Assembly (NCBI GenBank): GCA_958295665.1
Contig: OY282558.1
Coordinates: forward strand, 47,368,389-47,432,388
DNA from: Tipula vernalis
Taxonomy: Eukaryota; Arthropoda; Insecta; Diptera; Tipulidae
Direction: 5' to 3'
Length of the DNA: 64,000 nt
A program made the translations under genes and the position numbers. Position 1 is the stretch's first letter, and each line of letters begins with the position of its first letter. Positions 27,251-42,296 of the stretch are shown in pieces. Below the pieces are notes generated by a model that was given only the letters and a program-made list of their open reading frames with translations, was not told where the DNA came from and searched no databases.

Positions 27251-30200
27251 CTCCGATTACGATGGTTGATACCTCTATCAATAGGTTTCGGAACCTGTAA
27301 TTGCTGTGACAATTTTCATTTTTATTGCTCGATTATTTCTAAACATTTCTTAGAAAATTCAATTTTATTGAAAATCAACTGTGCTATAGCCCACATGTTT
27401 TTGGGCGGCAAAAATCTAAAATGGTCCGATTACGATGGTTGATACCTCTATCAATAGGTTTCGGAACCTGTAATTGCTGTGACAATTTTCATTTTGATTG
27501 CTCGATTATTTCTAAACATTTCTTAGAAAATTCAATTTTATTGAAAATCAACTGTGCTATAGCCCACGAGTTTTTGGGCGGCAAAAATCTAAAATGGTCC
27601 GATTACGATGGTTGATACCTCTATCAATAGGTTTCGGAACCTGTAATTGCTGTGACAATTTTTATTTTGATTGCTCGATTATTTCTAAACATTTCTTAGA
27701 AAATTCAATTTTATTGAAAATCAACTGTGCTATAGCCCACAAGTTTTTGGGCGGCAAAAATCTAAAATGGTCCGATTACGATGGTTGATACCTCTATCAA
27801 TAGGTTTCGGAACCTGTAATTGCTGTGACAATTTTCATTTTGATTGCTCGATTATTTCTAAACATTTCTTAGAAAATTCAATTTTATTGAAAATCAACTG
27901 TGCTATAGCCCACAAGTTTTTGGGCGGCAAAAATCTAAAATGCTCCGATTACGATGGTTGATACCTCTATCAATAGGTTTCGGAACCTGTAATTGCTGTG
28001 ACAATTTTTATTTTGATTACTCGATTATTTCTAAACATTTCTTAGAAAATTCAATTTTATTGAAAATCAACTGTGCTATAGCCCACAAGTTTTTGGGCGG
28101 CAAAAATCGAAAATGCTCCGATTACGTTGGTTGATACCTCTATCAATAGGTTTCGGAACCTGTAATTGCTGTGACAATTTTCATTTTGATTGCTCGATTA
28201 TTTCTAAACATTTCTTAGAAAATTCAATTTTATTGAAAATCAACTGTGCTATAGCCCACAAGTTTTTGGGCGGCAAAAATCTAAAATGGTCCGATTACGA
28301 TGGTTGATACCTCTATCAATAGGTTTCGGAACCGGTAATTGCTGTGACAATTTTCATTTTGATTGCTCGATTATTTCTAAACATTTCTTAGAAAATTCAA
28401 TTTTATTGAAAATCAACTGTGCTATAGCCCACAAGCTTTTGGGCGGCAAAAATCGAAAATGCTCCGATTACGATGGTTGATACCTCTATCAATAGGTTTC
28501 GGAACCTGTAATTGCTGTGACAATTTTCATTTTGATTGCTCGATTATTTCTAAACATTTCTTAGCAAATTCAATTTTATTGAAAATCAACTGTGCTATAG
28601 CCCACAAGTTTTTGGGCGGCAAAAATCTAAAATGCTCCGATTACGATGGTTGATACCTCTATCAATAGGTTTCGGAACCTGTAATTGCTGTGACAATTTT
28701 CATTTTGATTGCTCGATTATTTCTAAACATTTCTTAGAAAATTCAATTTTATTGAAAATCAACTGTGCTATAGCCCACCAGTTTTTGGGCGGCAAAAATC
28801 TAAAATGGTCCGATTACGATGGTTGATACCTCTATCAATAGGTTTCGGAACCTGTAGTTGCTGTGACAATTTTCATTTTGATTGCTCGATTATTTCTAAA
28901 CATTTCTTAGAAAATTCAATTTTATTGAAAATCAACTGTGCTATAGCCCACAAGTTTTTGGCGGCAAAATCGAAAATGCTCCGATTACGATGGTTGATAC
29001 CTCTATCAATAGGTTTCGGAACCTGTAATTGCTGTGAAAATTTTTATTTTGATTGCTCGATTATTTCTAAACATTTCTTAGAAAATTCAATTTTATTGAA
29101 AATCAACTGTGCTATAGCCCACAAGTTTTTGGGCGGCAAAAATCTAAAATGGTCCGATTACGATGGTTGATACCTCTATCAATAGGTTTCGGAACCTGTA
29201 ATTGCTGTGACAATTTTCATTTTGATTGCTCGATTATTTCTAAACATTTCTTAGAAAATTCAATTTTATTGAAAATCAACTGTGCTATAGCCCACATGTT
29301 TTTGGGCGGCAAAAATCGAAAATGCTCCGATTACGATGGTTGATACCTCTATCAATAGGTTTCGGAACCTGTAATTGCTGTGACAATTTTCATTTTGATT
29401 GCTCGATTATTTCTAAACATTTCTTAGAAAATTCAATTTTATTGAAAATCAACTGTGCTATAGCCCACAAGTTTTTGGGCGGCAAAAATCTAAAATGCTC
29501 CGATTACGATGGTTGATACCTCTATCAATAGGTTTCGGAACCTGTAATTGCTGTGACAATTTTCATTTTGATTGCTCGATTATTTCTAAACATTTCTTAG
29601 AAAATTCAATTTTATTGAAAATCAACTGTGCTATAGCCCACATGTTTTTGGGCGGCAAAAATCTAAAATGGTCCGATTACGATGGTTGATATCTATATCA
29701 ATAGGTTTCGGAACCTGTAGTTGCTGTGACAATTTTCATTTTGATTGCTCGATTATTTCTAAACATTTCTTAGAAAATTCAATTTTATTGAAAATCAACT
29801 GTGCTATAGCCCACAAGTTTTTGGGCGGCAAAATCGAAAATGCTCCGATTACGATGGTTGATACCTCTATCAATAGGTTTCGGAACCTGTAATTGCTGTG
29901 ACAATTTTTATTTTTATTGCTCGATTATTTCTAAACATTTCTTAGAAAATTCAATTTTATTGAAAATCAACTGTGCTATAGCCCACAAGTTTTTGGGCGG
30001 CAAAAATCTAAAATGCTCCGATTACGATGGTTGATACCTCTATCAATAGGTTTCGGAACTTGTAATTGCTGTGACAATTTTCATTTTGATTGCTCGATTA
30101 TTTCTAAACATTTCTTGGAAAATTCAATTTTATTGAAAATCAACTGTTTTATAGCCCACAAGTTTTTGGGCGGCAAAAATCTGAAATGGTCCGATTACGA

Positions 30201-30703
30201 TGGTTGATACCTCTATCAATAGGTTTCGGAACCTGTAATTGCTGTGACAATTTTCATTTTGATTGCTCGATTATTTCTAAACATTTCTTAGAAAATTCAA
30301 TTTTATTGAAAATCAACTGTGCTATAGCCCACAAGTTTTTGGCGGCAAAAATCGAAAATGCTCCGATTACGATGGTTGATACCTCTATCAATAGGTTTCG
30401 GAACCTGTAATTGCTGTGACAATTTTTATTTTGATTGCTCGATTATTTCTAAACATTTCTTAGAAAATTCAATTTTATTGAAAATCAACTGTGCTATAGC
30501 CCACATGTTTTTGGGCGGCAAAAATCTAAAATGGTCCGATTACGATGGTTGATACCTCTATCAATAGGTTTCGGAACCTGTAATTGCTGTGACAATTTTT
30601 ATTTTGATTGCTCGATTATTTCTAAACATTTCTTAGAAAATTCAATTTTATTGGAAATCAACTGTGCTATAGCCCACATGTTTTTGGGCGGCAAAAATCT
30701 AAA

Positions 30704-33700
30704 ATGGTCCGATTACGATGGTTGATACCTCTATCAATAGGTTTCGGAACCTGTAATTGCTGTGACAATTTTTATTTTGATTGCTCGATTATTTCTAAAC
30801 ATTTCTTAGAAAATTCAATTTTATTGAAAATCAACTGTGCTATAGCCCACAAGTTTTTGGGCGGCAAAAATCGAAAATGCTCCGATTACGATGGTTGATA
30901 CCTCTATCAATAGGTTTCGGAACCTGTAATTGCTGTGACAATTTTTATTTTGATTGCTCGATTATTTCTAAACATTTCTTAGAAAATTCAATTTTATTGA
31001 AAATCAACTGTGCTATAGCCCACAAGTTTTTGGGCGGCAAAAATCTAAAATGCTCCGTTTACGATGGTTGATACCTCTATCAATAGGTTTCGGAACCTGT
31101 AATTGCTGTGACAATTTTTATTTTGATTGCTCGATTATTTCTAAACATTTCTTAGAAAATTCAATTTTATTGAAAATCAACTGTGCTATAGCCCACAAGT
31201 TTTTGAGCTGCAAAAATCTAAAATGCTCCGATTACGATGGTTGATACCTCTATCAATAGGTTTCGGAACCTGTAATTGCTGTGACAATTTTCATTTTGAT
31301 TGCTCGATTATTTCTAAACATTTCTTAGAAAATTCAATTTTATTGAAAATCAACTGTGCTATAGCCCACAAGTTTTTGGGCGGCAAAAATCTAAAATGCT
31401 CCGATTACGATGATTGATACCTCTATCAATAGGTTTCGGAACCTGTAATTGCTGTGACAATTTTCATTTTGATTGCTCGATTATTTCTAAACATTTCTTA
31501 GAAAATTCAATTTTATTGAAAATCAACTGTGCTATTGCCCACAAGTTTTTGGGCTGCAAAAATCTAAAATTGTCCGATTACGATGGTTGATACCTCTATC
31601 AATAGTTTTCGGAACCTGTAATTGCTGTGACAATTTTCATTTTGATTGCTCGATTATTTCTAAACATTTCTTAGAAAATTCAATTTTATTGAAAATCAAC
31701 TGTGCTATAGCCCACAAGTTTTTGGGCGGCAAAAATCTAAAATGCTCCGATTACGATGGTTGATACCTCTATCAATAGGTTTCGGAACCTATAATTGCTG
31801 TGACAATTTTTATTTTGATTGCTCGATTATTCCTTAACATTTCTTAGAAAATTCAATTTTATTGAAAATCAACTGTGCTATAGCCCACAAGTTTTTGGGC
31901 GGCAAAAATCTAAAATGGTCCGATTACGATGGTTGATACCTCTATCAATAGGTTTCGGTACCTGTAATTGCTGTGACAATTTTCTTGTGACAATTTGATT
32001 GCTCGATTATTTCTAAACATTTCTTAGAAAATTCAATTTTATTGAAAATCAACTGTGCTATAGCCCACAAGTTTTTGGGCGGCAAAAATCGAAAATGCTC
32101 CGTTTACGATGGTTGATACCTCTATCAATAGGTTTCGGAACCTGTAATTGCTGTGACAATTTTTATTTTGATTGCTCGATTATTTCTAAACATTTCTTAG
32201 AAAATTCAATTTTATTGAAAATCAACTGTGCTATAGCCCACAAGTTTTTGGGCGGCAAAAATCGAAAATGGTCCGATTACGATGGTTGATACCTCTATCA
32301 ATAGGTTTCGGAACCTGTAATTGCTGTGACAATTTTCATTTTGATTGCTCGATTATTTCTAAACATTTCTTAGAAAATTCAATTTTATTGAAAATCAACT
32401 GTGCTATTGCCCACAAGTTTTTGGGCTGCAAAAATCTAAAATGGTCCGATTTCGATGGTTGATACCTCTATCAATAGGTTTCGGAACCTGTAATTGCTGT
32501 GACAATTTTTATTTTGATTGCTTGATTATTTCTAAACATTTCTTAGAAAATTCAATTTTATTGAAAATCAACTGTGCTATAGCGCACAAGTTTTTGGGCG
32601 GCAAAAATCGAAAATGCTCGTTTACGATGGTTGATACCTCTATCAATAGGTTTCGGAACCTGTAATTGCTGTGACAATTTTTATTTTGATTGCTCGATTA
32701 TTTCTAAACATTTCTTAGAAAATTCAATTTTATTGAAAATCAACTGTGCTATAGCCCACAAGTTTTTGGGCGGCAAAAATCTAAAATGCTCCGATTACGA
32801 TAGTTGATACCTCTATCAATAGGTTTCGGAACCTGTAATTGCTGTGACAATTTTTATTTTGATTGATCGATTATTTCTAAACATTTCTTAGAAAATTCAA
32901 TTTTATTGAAAATCAACTGTGCTATAGCCCACAAGTTTTTGGGCGGCAAAAATCTAAAATGCTCCGATTACGATGGTTGATACCTCTATCAATAGGTTTC
33001 GGAACCTGTAATTGCTGTGACAATTTTCATTTTGATTGCTCGATTATTTCTAAACATTTCTTAGAAAATTCAATTTTATTGAAAATCAACTGTGCTATAG
33101 CCCACAAGTTTTTTGGCGGAAAAAATCGAAAATGCTCCGTTTACGATGGTTGATACCTCTATCAATAGGTTTCGGAACCTGTAATTGCTGTGACAATTTT
33201 CATTTTGATTGCTCGATTATTTCTAAACATTTCTTAAAAAATTCAATTTTATTAAAAAGCAACTGTACTATAGCCCACAAGTTTTTGGGCTGCAAAAATC
33301 TAAAATGGTCCGATAACGATAGTTGATACCTCTATCAATAGGCTTCGGAACCTGTAATTGCTGTGACAATTTGCATTTTGATTGCTCGATTATTTCTAAA
33401 CATTTCTTAGAAAATTCAATTTTATTGAAAATCAACTGTGCTATAGCCCACAAGTTTTTGGGCGGCACAATCTAAAATGGTCCGATTACGATGGTTGATA
33501 CCTCTATCAATAGGTTTCGGAACCTGTAATTGCTGTGACAATTTTCATTTTGGTTGCTCGATTATTTCTAAACATTTCTTAGAAAATTCAATTTTATTGA
33601 AAATCAACTGTGCTATAGCCCACAAGTTTTTGGGCGGCAAAAATCTAAAATGGTCCGATTACGATGGTTGATACATCTATCAATAGGTTTCGGAACCTGT

Positions 33701-36700
33701 AATTGCTGTGACAATTTTCATTTTGATTGCTCGATTATTTCTAAACATTTCTTAGAAAATTCAATTTTATTGAAAATCAACTGTGCTATAGCCCACAAGT
33801 TTTTGGGCGGCAAAAATCGAAAATGCTCCGTTTACCATAGTTGATACCTCTATCAATAGGTTTCGGAACCTGTAATTGCTGTGACAATTTTTATTTTGAT
33901 TGCTCGATTATTTCTAAACATTTCTTAGAAAATTCAATTTTATTGAAAATCAACTGTGCTATAGCCCACAAGTTTTTGGGCTGCAAAAATCTAAAATGGT
34001 CCGATTACGATGGTTGATACCTCTATCAATAGGTTTCGGAACCTGTAATTGCTGTGACAATTTTTATTTTGATTGCTCGATTATTTCTAAACAATTCTTA
34101 GAAAATTCAATTTTATTGAAAATCAACTGTGCTATAGCCCACAAGTTTTTGGGCTGCAAAAATCTAAAATGGTCCGATTACGATGGTTGATACCTCTATC
34201 AATAGGTTTCGGAACCTGTAATTGCTGTGACAATTTTCATTTTGATTGCTCGATTATTTCTAAACATTTCTTAGCAAATTCAATTTTATTGAAAATCAAC
34301 TGTGCTATAGCCCACAAGTTTTTGGGCGGCAAAAATCTAAAATGCTCCGATTACGATGGTTGATACCTCTATCAATAGGTTTCGGAACCTGTAATTGCTG
34401 TGACAATTTTCATTTTGATTGCTCGATTATTTCTAAACATTTCTTAGAAAATTCAATTTTATTGAAAATCAACTGTGCTATAGCTCACAAGTTTTTGGGC
34501 TGCAAAAATCTAAAATGGTCCGATTACGATGGTTGATACCTCTATCAATAGGTTTCGGAAACTGTAATTGCTGTGGCAATTTTCATTTTGATTGCTCGAT
34601 AATTTCTAAACATTTCTTAGAAAATTCAATTTTATTGAAAATCAACTGTGCTATAGCCCACAAGTTTTTGGGCGGCAAAAATCTAAAATGCTCCGATTAC
34701 GATGGTTGATGCCTCTATCAATAGGTTTCGGAACCTGTAATTGCTGTGACAATTTTTATTTTGATTGCTCGATTATTTCTAAACATTTCTTAGAAAATTC
34801 AATTTTATTGAAAATCAACTGTGCTATAGCCCACAAGTTTTTGGGCTGCAAAAATCTAAAATGGTCCGATTACGATGGTTGATACCTCTATCAATAGGTT
34901 TCGGAACCTGTAATTGCTGTGACAATTTTCATTTTGATTGCTCGATAATTTCTAAACATTTCTTAGAAAATTCAATTTTATTGAAAATCAACTGTGCTAT
35001 AGCCCACAAGTTTTTGGGCGGCAAAAATCTAAAATGGTCCGATTACGATGGTTGATACCTCTATCAATAGGTTTCGGAACCTGCAATTGCTGTGACAATT
35101 TTTATTTTGATTGCTCGATTATTTCTAAACATTTCTTAGAAAATTCAATTTTATTGAAAATCAACTGTGCTATAGCCCACGAGTTTTTGGGCGGCAAAAA
35201 TCTAAAATGGTCCGATTACGATGGTTGATACCTCTATCAATAGGTTTCGGAACCTGTAATTGCTGTGACAAATTTCATTTTGATTGCTCGATTATTTCTA
35301 AACATTTCTTAGAAAATTCAATTTTATTGAAAATCAACTGTGCTATAGCCCACAAGTTTTTGGGCGGCAAAAATCTAAAATGCTCCGATTACGATGGTTG
35401 ATACCTCTATCAATAGGTTTCGGAACCTGTAATTGCTGTGACAATTTTCATTTTGATTGCTCGATTATTTCTAAACATTTCTTAGAAAATTCAATTTTAT
35501 TGAAAATCAACTGTGCCATAGCCCACAAGTTTTTGGGCTGCAAAAATCGAAAATGCTCCGAATACGATGGTTGATACCTCTATCAATAGGTTTCGGAACC
35601 TGTAATTGCTGTGACAATTTTTATTTTGATTGCTCGATTATTTCTAAACATTTCTTAGAAAATTCAATTTTATTGAAAATCAACTGTGCTATAGCCCACA
35701 AGTTTTTGGGCGGCAAAAATCGAAAATGCTCCGTTTACGATGGTTGATACCTCTATCAATAGGTTTCGGAACCTGTAATTGCTGTGACAATTTTTATTTT
35801 GATTGCTCGATTATTTCTAAACATTTCTTAGAAAATTCAATTTTATTGAAAATCAACTGCGCTATAGCCCACAAGTTTTTGGGCGGCAAAAATCTAAAAT
35901 GCTCCGATTACGATGATTGATACCTCTATCAATAGGTTTCGGAACCTGTAATTGCTGTGACAATTTTCATTTTGATTGCTCGATTATTTCTAAACATTTC
36001 TTAGAAAATTCAATTTTATTGAAAATCAACTGTGCTATTGCCCACAAGTTTTTGGGCTGCAAAAATCTAAAATTGTCCGATTACGATGGTTGATACCTCT
36101 ATCAATAGGTTTCGGAACCTGTAATTGCTGTGACAATTTTCATTTTGATTGCTCGATTATTTCTAAACATTTCTTAGAAAATTCAATTTTATTGAAAATC
36201 AACTGTGCTATAGCCCACAAGTTTTTGGGCGGCAAAAATCTAAAATGCTCCGATTACGATGGTTGATACCTCTATCAATAGGTTTCGGAATCTGTAATTG
36301 CTGTGACAATTTTTATTTTGATTGCTCGATTATTTCTAAACATTTCTTAGAAAATTCAATTTTATTGAAAATCAACTGCGCTATAGCCCACAAGTTTTTG
36401 GGCGGCAAAAATCGAAAATGCTCCGTTTACGATGGTTGATACCTCTATCAATAGGTTTCGGAACCTGTAATTGCTGTGACAATTTTTATTTTGATTGCTC
36501 GATTATTTCTAAACATTTCTTAGAAAATTCAATTTTATTGAAAATCAACAGTGCTATAGCCCACAAGTTTTTGGGCTGCAAAAATCTAAAATGGTCCGTT
36601 TACGATGGTTGATACCTCTATCAATAGTTTTTGGAACCTGTAATTGCTGTGACAATTTTCATTTTGATTGCTCGATTATTTCTAAACATTTCTTAGAAAA

Positions 36701-39700
36701 TTCAATTTTATTGGAAATCAACTGTGCGATAGCCCACAAGTTTTTGGGCGGCAAAAATCTAAAATGGTCCGATTACGATGGTTGATACCTCTATCAATAG
36801 ATTTCGGAACCTGTAATTGCTGTGACAATTTTTATTTTGATTGCTCGATTATTTCTAAACATTTCTTAGAAAATTCAATTTTATTGAAAATCAACTGTGC
36901 TATAGCCCACAAGTTTTTGGGCGGCAAAAATCGAAAATGCTCCGATTACGATGGTTGATACCTCTATCAATAGGTTTCGGAACCTGTAATTGCTGTGACA
37001 ATTTTTATTTTGATTGCTCGATTATTTCTAAACATTTCTTAGAAAATTCAATTTTATTGAAAATCAACTGTGCTATAGCCCACAAGTTTTTGGGCGGCAA
37101 AAATCTAAAATGCTCCGTTTACGATGGTTGATACCTCTATCAATAGGTTTCGGAACCTGTAATTGCTGTGACAATTTTTATTTTGATTGCTCGATTATTT
37201 CTAAACATTTCTTAGAAAATTCAATTTTATTGAAAATCAACTGTGCTATAGCCCACAAGTTTTTGAGCTGCAAAAATCTAAAATGCTCCGATTACGATGG
37301 TTGATACCTCTATCAATAGGTTTCGGAACCTGTAATTGCTGTGACAATTTTCATTTTGATTGCTCGATTATTTCTAAACATTTCTTAGAAAATTCAATTT
37401 TATTGAAAATCAACTGTGCTATAGCCCACAAGTTTTTGGGCGGCAAAAATCTAAAATGCTCCGATTACGATGGTTGATACCTCTATCAATATGTTTCGGA
37501 ACCTATAATTGCTGTGACAATTTTTATTTTGATTGCTCGATTATTTCTTAACATTTCTTAGAAAATTCAATTTTATTGAAAATCAACTGTGCTATAGCCC
37601 ACAAGTTTTTGGGCGGCAAAAATCTAAAATGGTCCGATTACGATGGTTGATACCTCTATCAATAGGTTTCGGTACCTGTAATTGCTGTGACAATTTTCTT
37701 GTGACAATTTGATTGCTCGATTATTTCTAAACATTTCTTAGAAAATTCAATTTTATTGAAAATCAACTGTGCTATAGCCCACAAGTTTTTGGGCGGCAAA
37801 AATCGAAAATGGTCCGATTACGATGGTTGATACCTCTATCAATAGGTTTCGGAACCTGTAATTGCTGTGACAATTTTCATTTTGATTGCTCGATTATTTC
37901 TAAACATTTCTTAGAAAATTCAATTTTATTGAAAATCAACTGTGCTATTGCCCACAAGTTTTTGGGCTGCAAAAATCTAAAATGGTCCGATTTCGATGGT
38001 TGATACCTCTATCAATAGGTTTCGGAACCTGTAATTGCTGTGACAATTTTTATTTTGATTGCTTGATTATTTCTAAACATTTCTTAGAAAATTCAATTTT
38101 ATTGAAAATCAACTGTGCTATAGCCCACAAGTTTTTGGGCGGCAAAAATCGAAAATGCTCCGTTTACGATGGTTGATACCTCTATCAATAGGTTTCGGAA
38201 CCTGTAATTGCTGTGACAATTTTTATTTTGATTGCTCGATTATTTCTAAACATTTCTTAGAAAATTCAATTTTATTGAAAATCAACTGTGCTATAGCCCA
38301 CAAGTTTTTGGGCTACAAAAATCTAAAATGGTCCGATTACGATAGTTGATACCTCTATCAATAGGTTTCGGAACCTGTAATTGCTGTGACAATTTTTATT
38401 TTGATTGATCGATTATTTCTAAACATTTCTTAGAAAATTCAATTTTATTGAAAATCAACTGTGCTATAGCCCACAAGTTTTTGGGCGGCAAAAATCTAAA
38501 ATGCTCCGATTACGATGGTTGATACCTCTATCAATAGGTTTCGGAACCTGTAATTGCTGTGACAATTTTCATTTTGATTGCTCGATTATTTCTAAACATT
38601 TCTTAGAAAATTCAATTTTATTGAAAATCAACTGTGCTATAGCCCACAAGTTTTTGGGCGGCACAATCTAAAATGGTCCGATTACGATGGTTGATACCTC
38701 TATCAATAGGTTTCGGAACCTGTAATTGCTGTGACAATGTTCATTTTGGTTGCTCGATTATTTCTAAACATTTCTTAGAAAATTCAATTTTATTGAAAAT
38801 CAACTGTGCTATAGCCCACAAGTTTTTGGGCGGCAAAAATCTAAAATGGTCCGATTACGATGGTTGATACATCTATCAATAGGTTTCGGAACCTGTAATT
38901 GCTGTGACAATTTTCATTTTGATTGCTCGATTATTTCTAAACATTTCTTAGAAAATTCAATTTTATTGAAAATCAACTGTGCTATAGCCCACAAATTTTT
39001 GGGCGGCAAAAATCGAAAATGCTCCGTTTACCATAGTTGATACCTCTATCAATAGGTTTCGGAACCTGTAATTGCTGTGACAATTTTTATTTTGATTGCT
39101 CGATTATTTCTAAACATTTCTTAGAAAATTCAATTTTATTGAAAATCAACTGTGCTATAGCCCACAAGTTTTTGGGCGGCAAAAATCTAAAATGCTCCGT
39201 TTACGATGGTTGATACCTCTATCAATAGGTTTCGGAACCTGTAATTGCTGTGACAATTTTTATTTTGATTGCTCGATTATTTCTAAACATTTCTTAGAAA
39301 ATTCAATTTTATTGAAAATCAACTGTGCTATAGCCCACAAGTTTTTGGGCGGCAAAAATCTAAAATGGTCCGATTACGATGATTGATACCTCTATCAATA
39401 AGTTTCGGAACCTGTAATTGCTGTGAAAATTTTCATTTTGATTGCTCGATTATTTCTAAACATTTCTTAGAAAATTCAATTTTATTGAAAATCAACTGTG
39501 CTATAGCCCACAAGTTTTTGGGCTGCAAAAATTTAAAATGGTCCGATTACGATGGTTGATACCTCTATCAATAGGTTTCGGAACCTGTAATTGCTGTGAC
39601 AATTTTCATTTTGATTGCTCGATTATTTCTAAACATTTCTTAGAAAATTCAATTTTATTGAAAATCAACTGTGCTATAGCCCACAAGTTTTTGGGCTGCA

Positions 39701-39905
39701 AAAATCTAAAATGCTCCGATTACGATGGTTGATACCTCTATCAATAGGTTTCAGAACCTGTAATTGCTGTGACAATTTTCATTTTGATTGCTCGATTATT
39801 TCTAAACATTTCTTAGAAAATTCTATTTTATTGAAAATCAACTGTGCTATAGCCCACAAGATTTTGGCCTGCAAAAATCTAAAATGGTCCGATTACGATG
39901 GTTGA
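30704..39905. repeat. Long-range duplicated satellite segments, also copied at 41-55 kb
   Basis: Rare monomers occur in the same order at distant places. About 30.7-31.4 kb matches 36.76-37.48 kb (offset 6060). 34.86-35.75 kb matches 41.43-42.3 kb (offset 6571). 38.67-39.9 kb matches 53.72-54.95 kb (offset 15049). 32.96-34.0 kb matches 53.2-54.24 kb (offset 20245). Markers include TTTTGAGCTGC, GACAAATTTCATT, CTTAAAAAATTC with TTATTAAAAAGC, and CATTTTGGTTGCTC. The offsets are close to whole numbers of monomers. Each pair was judged from shared private variants, not from a full alignment. Confidence 0.7.
31972..31996. repeat. Local 11-bp duplication (TGTGACAATTT) inside a monomer
   Basis: The monomer has TGTGACAATTT, TCT, then TGTGACAATTT again, in place of the usual TGTGACAATTTTCATTTTG, which makes it 7 bp longer than consensus. 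The same unit also carries GGTTTCGGTACCTG. Further copies lie at 37686-37710 and, with TTGAGACAATTT as the second copy, at 50652-50676 and 52216-52240. It is a useful tag for long-range duplication in this array. Confidence 0.85.
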
Positions 39906-40789
39906 TACCTCTATCAATAGGTTTCGGAACCTGTAATTGCTGTGACAATTTTCATTTTGATTGCTCGATTATTTCTTAACATTTCTTAGAAAATTCAATT
40001 TTATTGAAAATCAACTGTGCTATAGCCCAAAAGATTTTGGCCTGCAAAAATCTAAAATGCTCCGATTACGATGGTTGATACCTCTATCAATAGGTTTCAG
40101 AACCTGTAATTGCTGTGACAATTTTCATTTTGATTGCTCGATTATTTCTAAACATTTCTTAGAAAATTCAATTTTATTGAAAATCAACTGTGCTATAGCC
40201 CACAAGTTTTTGGGCTGCAAAAATCTAAAATGCTCCGATTACGATGGTTGATACCTCTATCAATAGGTTTCAGAACCTGTAATTGCTGTGACAATTTTCA
40301 TTTTGATTGCTCGATTATTTCTAAACATTTCTTAGAAAATTCAATTTTATTGAAAATCAACTGTGCTATAGCCCACAAGTTTTTGGGCTGCAAAAATCTA
40401 AAATGGTCCGATTACGATGGTTGATACCTCTATCAATAGGTTTCGGAACCTGTAATTGCTGTGACAATTTTCATTTTGATTGCTCGATTATTTCTTAACA
40501 TTTCTTAGAAAATTCAATTTTATTGAAAATCAACTGTGCAATAGCCCACAAGTTTTTGGGCGGCAAAAATTTAAAATGCTCCGATTACGATGGTTGATAC
40601 CTCTATCAATAGGTTTCGGAACCTGTAATTGCTGTGACAATATTCATTTTGATTGCTCGATTATTTCTAAACATTTCTTAGAAAATTCAATTTTATTGAA
40701 AATCAACTGTGCTATAGCCCACAAGTTTTTGGGCTGCAAAAATCTAAAATGGTCCGATTACGATGGTTGATACCTCTATCAATAGGTTT

Positions 40790-40835
40790 CGGAACATGGT
40801 TGACGATGGTTGATACCTCAATCAATAGGTTTAAA
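40790..40835. repeat. Internally rearranged satellite monomer
   Basis: The unit reads TTTCGGAACATGGTTGACG, then repeats the GATGGTTGATACCT segment (here CCTCAATCAATAGG) and joins directly to TTTAAACATTTCTTAG. The AATTGCTGTGACAATT and CTCGATTATTTC parts are missing and the upstream hairpin part is present twice. Spacing to the next unit is 164 bp. It looks like slippage between the adjacent inverted-repeat motifs. Confidence 0.8.
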
Positions 40836-42296
40836 CATTTCTTAGAAAATTCAATTTTATTGAAAATCAACTGTGCTATAGCCCACAAGTTTTTGGGCGG
40901 CAAAAATCGAAAATGCTCCGATTACGATGGTTGATACCTCTATCAATAGGTTTCGGAACCTGTAATTGCTGTGACAATTTTTATTTTGATTGCTCGATTA
41001 TTTCTAAACATTTCTTAGAAAATTCAATTTTATTGAAAATCAACTGTGGAATAGCCCACAAGTTTTTGGGCGGCAAAAATTTAAAATGCTCCGATTACGA
41101 TGGTTGATACCTCTATCAATAGGTTTCGGAACCTGTAATTGCTGTGACAATTTTCATTTTGATTGCTCGATTATTTCTAAACATTTCTTAGAAAATTCAA
41201 TTTTATTGAAAATCAACTGTGCTATAGCCCACAAGTTTTTGGGCGGCAAAAATCTAAAATGCTCCGATTACGATGGTTGATACCTCTATCAATAGGTTTC
41301 AGAACCTGTAATTGCTGTGACAATTTTCATTTTGATTGCTCGATTATTTCTTAACATTTCTTAGAAAATTCAATTTTATTGAAAATCAACTGTGCTATAG
41401 CCCACAAGTTTTTGGGCTGCAAAAATCTAAAATGGTCCGATTACGATGGTTGATACCTCTATCAATAGGTTTCGGAACCTGTAATTGCTGTGACAATTTT
41501 CATTTTGATTGCTCGATAATTTCTAAACATTTCTTAGAAAATTCAATTTTATTGAAAATCAACTGTGCTATAGCCCACAAGTTTTTGGGCGGCAAAAATC
41601 TAAAATGGTCCGATTACGATGGTTGATACCTCTATCAATAGGTTTCGGAACCTGCAATTGCTGTGACAATTTTTATTTTGATTGCTCGATTATTTCTAAA
41701 CATTTCTTAGAAAATTCAATTTTATTGAAAATCAACTGTGCTATAGCCCACGAGTTTTTGGGCGGCAAAAATCTAAAATGGTCCGATTACGATGGTTGAT
41801 ACCTCTATCAATAGGTTTCGGAACCTGTAATTGCTGTGACAAATTTCATTTTGATTGCTCGATTATTTCTAAACATTTCTTAGAAAATTCAATTTTATTG
41901 AAAATCAACTGTGCTATAGCCCACAAGTTTTTGGGCGGCAAAAATCTAAAATGCTCCGATTACGATGGTTGATACCTCTATCAATAGGTTTCGGAACCTG
42001 TAATTGCTGTGACAATTTTCATTTTGATTGCTCGATTATTTCTAAACATTTCTTAGAAAATTCAATTTTATTGAAAATCAACTGTGCCATAGCCCACAAG
42101 TTTTTGGGCTGCAAAAATCGAAAATGCTCCGAATACGATGGTTGATACCTCTATCAATAGGTTTCGGAACCTGTAATTGCTGTGACAATTTTCATTTTGA
42201 TTGCTCGATTATTTCTAAACATTTCTTAGAAAATTCAATTTTATTGAAAATCAACTGTGCTATAGCCCACAAGTTTTGGACGGCAAAAATCGAAAA

